In this document: in pieces, positions 32,754 to 36,877 of the stretch | Position numbering within the stretch: position 1 is the stretch's first letter | Layout of the letters: each line of letters starts with the position of its first letter | Assembly: GCA_016786595.1 (NCBI GenBank) | Contig: JAEUWB010000022.1 | Coordinates: 1-36,877 of the forward strand | Direction: 5' to 3' | Length of the DNA stretch: 36,877 bases | DNA from: a bacterium | GTDB taxonomy: Bacteria; Bdellovibrionota_C; UBA2361; SZUA-149; JAEUWB01 | The notes under the pieces: model-generated | Databases searched by the model: none | Told to the model about the DNA's origin: nothing | Seen by the model: the letters and a program-made list of their open reading frames with translations, nothing else | Made by a program: the position numbers and the translations under genes

Positions 32754-33910
32754 TGCATCCAGTAAAAAATAAAATAACACCAAAACGCTTAAAAGATGCC
32801 CTGGGCACATTTTCCACCAAGCATAGCGTCACAGAAGTGCATGTTCATTTGGGGGGCAGTGTTCCCTTATATCGCCTCTGGGAGATGGGCATCGCGCGCG
32901 GAATTCGTATGGGAGCTGGATCGTATGAAGAATTTATCCAAACTCTAACTCGTCGGCCAGATAACACGGGTGACCTAGACCGCTATCTTGAGATTTTTGA
33001 AATTGTTGAATTAATTCAAGCGGGACCTGAAGCTGTGGCTGAGTCAATTCGCATTGCAATTAATGGTGCATACCGCACAGGTGGCATGAAGACTCTTGGG
33101 CCAGGTGGCGAAGGAGCAGACCCCGAACCGGCATTTGCGATCAAGCAGCTTGAAATTCGCTTTAACCCGATGAAGCGTTCTGCAGTTTATGTTGCTCGTG
33201 ATCGCGAGGCTGGGATTTTCGATGTCGACCGCATTATTAAAGCTGCCTGCGAATCAGCCGAAGAGAGTGAGTTAGCCTATCGCGGCAATATGAGAGTTGG
33301 ACTAATTTTTTGCTTCGGTAGAGACCTTGCCTTCGAGGTCAACCGCAGACTGGCCGATAAAGTCAAAGCTTGGAAGAAATCACAACGAAAAATTATCGGA
33401 ATCGATCTCGCTGGCCCGGAATCGGTAAATTCTCTGTCAGATCCAAAAGAACTCGATCGTTTTGCCGAACTTTATGCTGACTGCGGTGCCGATCTTGGAC
33501 GCACAATTCACCTCGGTGAAACCCCACACACGACGATTGAAACTTTTATTAATGTGATTAAAGCACTCAAGCCCCAGCGCGTATCTCACCCGATTTCAGC
33601 GATTAAGGCCTTCTGGGATAAGCAAGACGCGCGTGGACTAGAGCTTTTAGCTCAAGAAAAAATTATCTGTGAACTTTGCATCTATTCAAATGTCTTAACA
33701 AAAGCCATTGGTTCAGCTGCTGAATATGGGAAACTTTTAAACACTCTAGATCGATTCAACATTCCCTACTGCTTTTCTACGGATTCACCGGCACTTCAGA
33801 TGTCAACTCTAGCTAGCGAAATTGAATATTTACTTGCCGACAATGCAATTACGCCGGAACAAATTTATAATGCATTGCTGACTGCTGAGAAGTGCACGTT
33901 TATTAAGTAA
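32750..33910 (+). CDS. Adenosine deaminase-like amidohydrolase
   Basis: This 386-residue protein of the adenosine/AMP deaminase family has the zinc ligands HVH (His31, His33), HLGE (His254, Glu257), His280 in RVSHPI and Asp345 in CFSTDSP. ECELCIYSN-like CELCIYSN matches the conserved EVCPxSN segment. Where classical enzymes have two adjacent aspartates (TDDP), this one has Asp-Ser (TDSP). The second aspartate contacts the purine in adenosine deaminase, so the substrate may differ. A Gly-rich insertion lies at 117-127. The start overlaps the previous gene's stop; either of two adjacent ATGs could be used. Confidence 0.85.
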   Translation: MMHPVKNKITPKRLKDALGTFSTKHSVTEVHVHLGGSVPLYRLWEMGIARGIRMGAGSYEEFIQTLTRRPDNTGDLDRYLEIFEIVELIQAGPEAVAESIRIAINGAYRTGGMKTLGPGGEGADPEPAFAIKQLEIRFNPMKRSAVYVARDREAGIFDVDRIIKAACESAEESELAYRGNMRVGLIFCFGRDLAFEVNRRLADKVKAWKKSQRKIIGIDLAGPESVNSLSDPKELDRFAELYADCGADLGRTIHLGETPHTTIETFINVIKALKPQRVSHPISAIKAFWDKQDARGLELLAQEKIICELCIYSNVLTKAIGSAAEYGKLLNTLDRFNIPYCFSTDSPALQMSTLASEIEYLLADNAITPEQIYNALLTAEKCTFIK

Positions 33911-34009
33911 TCTACTTGATCCTTAGCTTAAACTTAACCCTTTTACTTTAGCCCTAACCGACCGCTAACAAACTATAAGGTAGAATTTTTCAAAGGCAAA
34001 AATGAGTAA

Positions 34010-34035
34010 GTTCAAGCTTAAGCTCAACGTTTTTT
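34010..34035 (+). terminator. Weak hairpin with T run before pyk
   Basis: GTTCAAGCTTAAGCTCAAC contains the palindrome AGCTTAAGCT and is followed by GTTTTTT. The stem is short and imperfect. It lies 100 bases after the deaminase-like gene and 40 bases before pyk. Confidence 0.35.
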
Positions 34036-34074
34036 CAACAGCTTTTATAAGTTAACTATTATTGATAAGTAAGT

Positions 34075-35526
34075 ATGATGGAAGGACTACCACGACGAAA
34101 AACAAAAATTGTAGCAACACTTGGACCTGCTTCAAGCACCCGGGAAGTGATTCGTGATTTAATTTTAGCTGGCATTGATGTTGCCCGCCTTAACTTTTCA
34201 CACGGGTCGCACGAAGATCATGCAAAAGTACTTAAATTTGTCCGCGAAGAATCAGAAAAACTCGGACGCCATGTAGCTGTCATGCAGGACCTTTGCGGTC
34301 CGAAGGTGAGAATTAGCGATGTAGAAAATGGTAGCATCGAATTAGTCGAAGGTAGCATTGTGCTACTGACCCATGGCGATCATGAAATCGGCACAAACCA
34401 GAAAATTTTCGTCGAAGCATTTGACCCCATACAAGTAATTAAACCAGAAGAGCGGGTCTTACTCAGCGATGGGAAAGTTGAATTATTTTCTGGCAAAGTC
34501 ACAGGCAACTCGGTCAGTTGTAAAGTTATCGCCGGCGGGACAGTGCGTTCGCGAAGTGGAATTTCTGTTCCTGATTCTAAGCTTGATATCCCCTGCCTGA
34601 CCCCAAAGGATCTTGGCGATCTGGCTTGGGGCGTAAAAAACGCTGTCGACTATGTCGCGCTTTCATTCGTGGCAACAGCTCGAGATGTCTTTACTTTAAG
34701 GGATCAGATCAGGGAGTTAAATGGTGAATGCTTAGTGATTTCTAAACTCGAACGAGCTTCAGCAATCGATGAAATTTCTGACATTATCAAAGCCTCGGAT
34801 GCAGTCATGGTTGCGCGGGGAGACCTTGGGCTAGAGATTCCGCTTGAACGGGTGCCACATGCTCAACAACAAATTATTCAAGAAGCGAACTATCTTGGTG
34901 CTCCGGTAATTACTGCAACGCAACTTTTAATGTCGATGGTTAATGAAGTGCGTCCAACGCGAGCTGAGGTCAGCGACGTTTATACTGCCGTGCGTGATGG
35001 CACGGATGCCGTGATGTTATCTGAGGAAACTGCAATTGGTAAGCATCCGGTTCAAGTTGTGAAAGTCTTATCGAGGATTCTACTTGAAGCTGAGCAGGAT
35101 TTTCAGTTTGAAGAATATCGTCCACGCTTACGGGGGGCGGATCGCGAGACTGTGGCTGACGCGATCTGCTATGCGGCCTGTGCAGCGGCGAATAAGGTGA
35201 CGGCGACGGCAATTTTAGCCTGCACACATTCGGGTTATACTGCTCGGCTTGTAGCCAAGTATCGCCCGCGACAATTTCTTGTTGGCGCGACTTACGAAAA
35301 GAAAACGCTCGCGCGCATTGCACTACTTTGGGGTGTCTATCCTTTATTCTTCCAAGTCAGGGATGATTTTCTTACTGAAGATGAAGTTGTCTCCGTGATG
35401 TCTGCAGCTCGTGAGGTCTATAATATCAAGCCCGGTTCACGTGTGGTGATTACGGCGGGGCTTCGTGCGAAGCGTCCGGGCACGACGACGGTGATGGAGA
35501 TTCGCGAAATTCCCCGCACGATCTAA
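34075..35526 (+). CDS. pyk: Pyruvate kinase
   Basis: This 483-residue protein is of normal length. It opens RRKTKIVATLGPAS and has RLNFSHGSHEDH (substrate-binding arginine), MQDLCGPKVR, DYVALSFV, ISKLERASAIDEI (catalytic lysine), VMVARGDLGLEIPLE, VITATQLLMSM and RPTRAEVSDV. The C-terminal regulatory domain ends PGTTTVMEIREIP. It converts phosphoenolpyruvate and ADP to pyruvate and ATP in the cytoplasm. The start is at the first of two adjacent ATGs with only a weak ribosome site. It is a host housekeeping gene. Confidence 0.96.
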   Translation: MMEGLPRRKTKIVATLGPASSTREVIRDLILAGIDVARLNFSHGSHEDHAKVLKFVREESEKLGRHVAVMQDLCGPKVRISDVENGSIELVEGSIVLLTHGDHEIGTNQKIFVEAFDPIQVIKPEERVLLSDGKVELFSGKVTGNSVSCKVIAGGTVRSRSGISVPDSKLDIPCLTPKDLGDLAWGVKNAVDYVALSFVATARDVFTLRDQIRELNGECLVISKLERASAIDEISDIIKASDAVMVARGDLGLEIPLERVPHAQQQIIQEANYLGAPVITATQLLMSMVNEVRPTRAEVSDVYTAVRDGTDAVMLSEETAIGKHPVQVVKVLSRILLEAEQDFQFEEYRPRLRGADRETVADAICYAACAAANKVTATAILACTHSGYTARLVAKYRPRQFLVGATYEKKTLARIALLWGVYPLFFQVRDDFLTEDEVVSVMSAAREVYNIKPGSRVVITAGLRAKRPGTTTVMEIREIPRTI

Positions 35527-35622
35527 TACATAAAAACTCTCATCTTGAGGCTGTTTGACTTCTCTCAGAGCAGGCTCCGTCGAAAGATCTCCATGATTTT
35601 TAAATACTGTAAGTGGGGCGCT

Positions 35623-35811
35623 TTATAGAAAAAGCCCTTTTAACAGATCTTCTTGCTCTTTGTGCGTACGAATCGACTTCACTTTAGAAAAAAAGAGTGA
35701 CCAGAATAGTGGTTGCGGTAGGCGTTCGCGGCGCGCAGCATTGCTAAACGCCTGATGTTTTAAGCGTTCTAGTTCACGAGCTACATATGAGGGTCGACGT
35801 GAATCATCCAT
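35623..35811 (-). CDS. Hypothetical short basic protein
   Basis: A 62-residue frame from an ATG encodes a polar, basic N-terminus (MDDSRRPSYVARELERLKHQAFSNAARRERL) followed by PLFWSLFFSKVKSIRTHKEQEDLLKGLFL. The only upstream ribosome-like motif is GAG, so support is weak. It lies in the gap between convergent pyk and dut. No family is recognised; it could be a chance ORF. Confidence 0.35.
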   Translation of the reverse strand: MDDSRRPSYVARELERLKHQAFSNAARRERLPQPLFWSLFFSKVKSIRTHKEQEDLLKGLFL

Positions 35812-35909
35812 ACCAATCTCAATCTTAAGATTAGCATAGCATGTGTGAACACAGTTCGTGAAAGACTTTATTTACTCTTTAGAAAAAAGAATTTCTTGAC
35901 AAAGAAAAT

Positions 35910-36416
35910 TTATCTCTTCCCCGTAGAGCCAAAACCGCCGCTAGCGCGTTCAGTTGAACCAAGATCATCAAGAGTTGGAGCAGCTTCCAAAGCATTTCCA
36001 GTTAAATGTTGTAACACCACAAGTTGGGCAATTTTCTCACCAGCTTCAAACGTCAGAGGTGCTTTTGTAGTATTGTGCATTAGAATTTTAACTTCTCCGC
36101 GGTAGGAGCTATCGATCACTCCTGCGGCAGTTAGGCCGCCCTTAACAGCTACGCTGCTGCGGTCGCGCACGATCCCAACAAAGCCTTGCGGGATCGCCAG
36201 ATGCAGTCCAGTTTCAATCAGGGTTTTTTCGCCAGGAGCAATGCTGACAACTTTTAAACAGCGGATATCGAATCCGGCGTCACCTTGACGTGGCGAACTA
36301 AAATTAATTCCTATCTTCTTAGCTTCTTCAGTCAGGAAAAATGTAAAGGTTGGTTCCATCATGGGTACTTGATAGCATCGTTTGGAACAACTGTCGATTA
36401 GAGGCTTTAGCTCCAT
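35910..36416 (-). CDS. dut: dUTP diphosphatase (dUTPase)
   Basis: All five motifs of trimeric dUTPases appear in order: PRQGDAGFDIRC, VRDRSSVAVKGG, AAGVIDSSYRGEVKILMHN, EKIAQLVV and the C-terminal arm RASGGFGSTGKR. The enzyme hydrolyses dUTP to dUMP and keeps uracil out of DNA. The given start yields 168 residues; the family is usually nearer 150, and an ATG pair at 36362-36357 would give that length and may be the true start. Neither start has a strong ribosome site. Confidence 0.93.
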   Translation of the reverse strand: MELKPLIDSCSKRCYQVPMMEPTFTFFLTEEAKKIGINFSSPRQGDAGFDIRCLKVVSIAPGEKTLIETGLHLAIPQGFVGIVRDRSSVAVKGGLTAAGVIDSSYRGEVKILMHNTTKAPLTFEAGEKIAQLVVLQHLTGNALEAAPTLDDLGSTERASGGFGSTGKR

Positions 36417-36730
36417 GGTTAGCTCTATTGCGCGGGGTTAATGCTTATAGCCGAGAAAAAATCTACAGTCATTGCGAGATTGCGCCAGCAGTTGTGGCAA
36501 TCTGTTGACTAAAAAACACGTTTTTCTAGAGAGATTACACTTCCAACTACATTATCGTCCAGATTTATCGATTTGTTGCGTGCGATTGGAAATATTTATG
36601 GCTTCGCCACTGCATTGAGAATATGCCCGTTTGCTTAGGAAAGTTACCCTGTACCAAAAGTTCAAACCCCATACTAGTTATCAACTGCCATTAATTTCAA
36701 TAAGTTACAAAAGAGGATAGCACCAGTTAG
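36417..36730. other. Gene-free stretch with a REP-like palindrome
   Basis: No convincing gene is seen. At 36471-36506 ATTGCGAGATTGC and GTGGCAATCTG form a REP-like palindrome (stem GATTGC/GCAATC at 36478-36483 and 36497-36502). Near 36665 GTTCAAACCCCAT resembles the T-arm-like repeats at 9114 and 9938. Confidence 0.4.
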
Positions 36731-36877
36731 TTAGGGGACAATGCCATGACTGAGAGCTTTTTTAATACTTTAAAAGTGGAGCGGATTCATCAGATGGATT
36801 ATCCTTCTCGTGAAGCCGCCACGGCAGATATCGGTGGCTACATCGAGAACTTTTATAACTCCAGGCGACGACATTCG
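36731..36877 (+). pseudogene. IS3-family transposase (OrfB) fragment
   Basis: The frame reads LGDNAMTESFFNTLKVERIH, then SREAATADIGGYIENFYNSRRRHS. This is the C-terminal part of the IS3-type DDE integrase, including the glutamate region (TESFFNTLK) and the terminal NSRRRHS. A stop codon directly precedes LGDNA, so the upstream catalytic half is missing and the gene is a 5'-truncated remnant that runs off the window. Confidence 0.8.

Overview
The window looks like chromosomal DNA of a Gram-negative-type bacterium of moderate-to-low GC. I cannot assign a phylum. The host genes seen are dprA, pyk, dut, an adenosine-deaminase relative, a D-lactate-type dehydrogenase and a TauE/SafE permease. An accessory region of about 26 kb (roughly 2.95-29.06 kb) sits next to a tRNA-His gene.

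Layout. 1-2.9 kb: the tail of a broken SulP transporter, an OsmC protein with an unlisted cysteine-rich membrane microprotein, a divergent ArsR-type regulator with a candidate operator, a DUF1428 protein and a D-lactate dehydrogenase. 2.95-7.04 kb: remnant of an older element, made of a left-end repeat (R1), an unrecognised 1143-residue protein and a 5'-truncated YgjP-like metalloprotease gene. 7.04-9.07 kb: apparently host DNA. 9.1-9.96 kb: a second end repeat (R2) and a BrnT/BrnA toxin-antitoxin pair. 9.86-29.06 kb: a relatively intact integrative element of about 19 kb ending in tRNA-His(GTG). 29.1-36.4 kb: tRNA debris and host genes. The last bases hold an IS3-family transposase remnant.

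The 19-kb element has a tyrosine integrase, a short excisionase-like ORF, a regulator, a primase-helicase, an acidic unknown protein, a catalytic-domain-only tyrosine recombinase and an XRE-like protein. A leftward operon follows: HTH protein, hsdM, hsdS, a NucS-like nuclease, hsdR, YgjP-like protease, SIR2-like protein and membrane KAP NTPase. The int-xis-primase set with no capsid or conjugation genes resembles a phage-satellite-like or non-conjugative island that carries defence genes.

The most interesting signal is modular. The position downstream of the YgjP-like gene holds a SIR2 + KAP pair in the intact element. In the remnant it holds a different, very large helical protein joined to a nearly identical YgjP 3' end by an ATGA overlap. 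Both cargoes end at the same kind of repeat, which carries paired GCATCC motifs 11 bp apart. The same motif is clustered at the tRNA end, where I read it as integrase arm sites. This suggests an exchangeable defence-cargo slot in one family of tRNA-His elements. The SIR2-KAP pair and the 1143-residue protein are candidate defence systems that I do not recognise as named ones.
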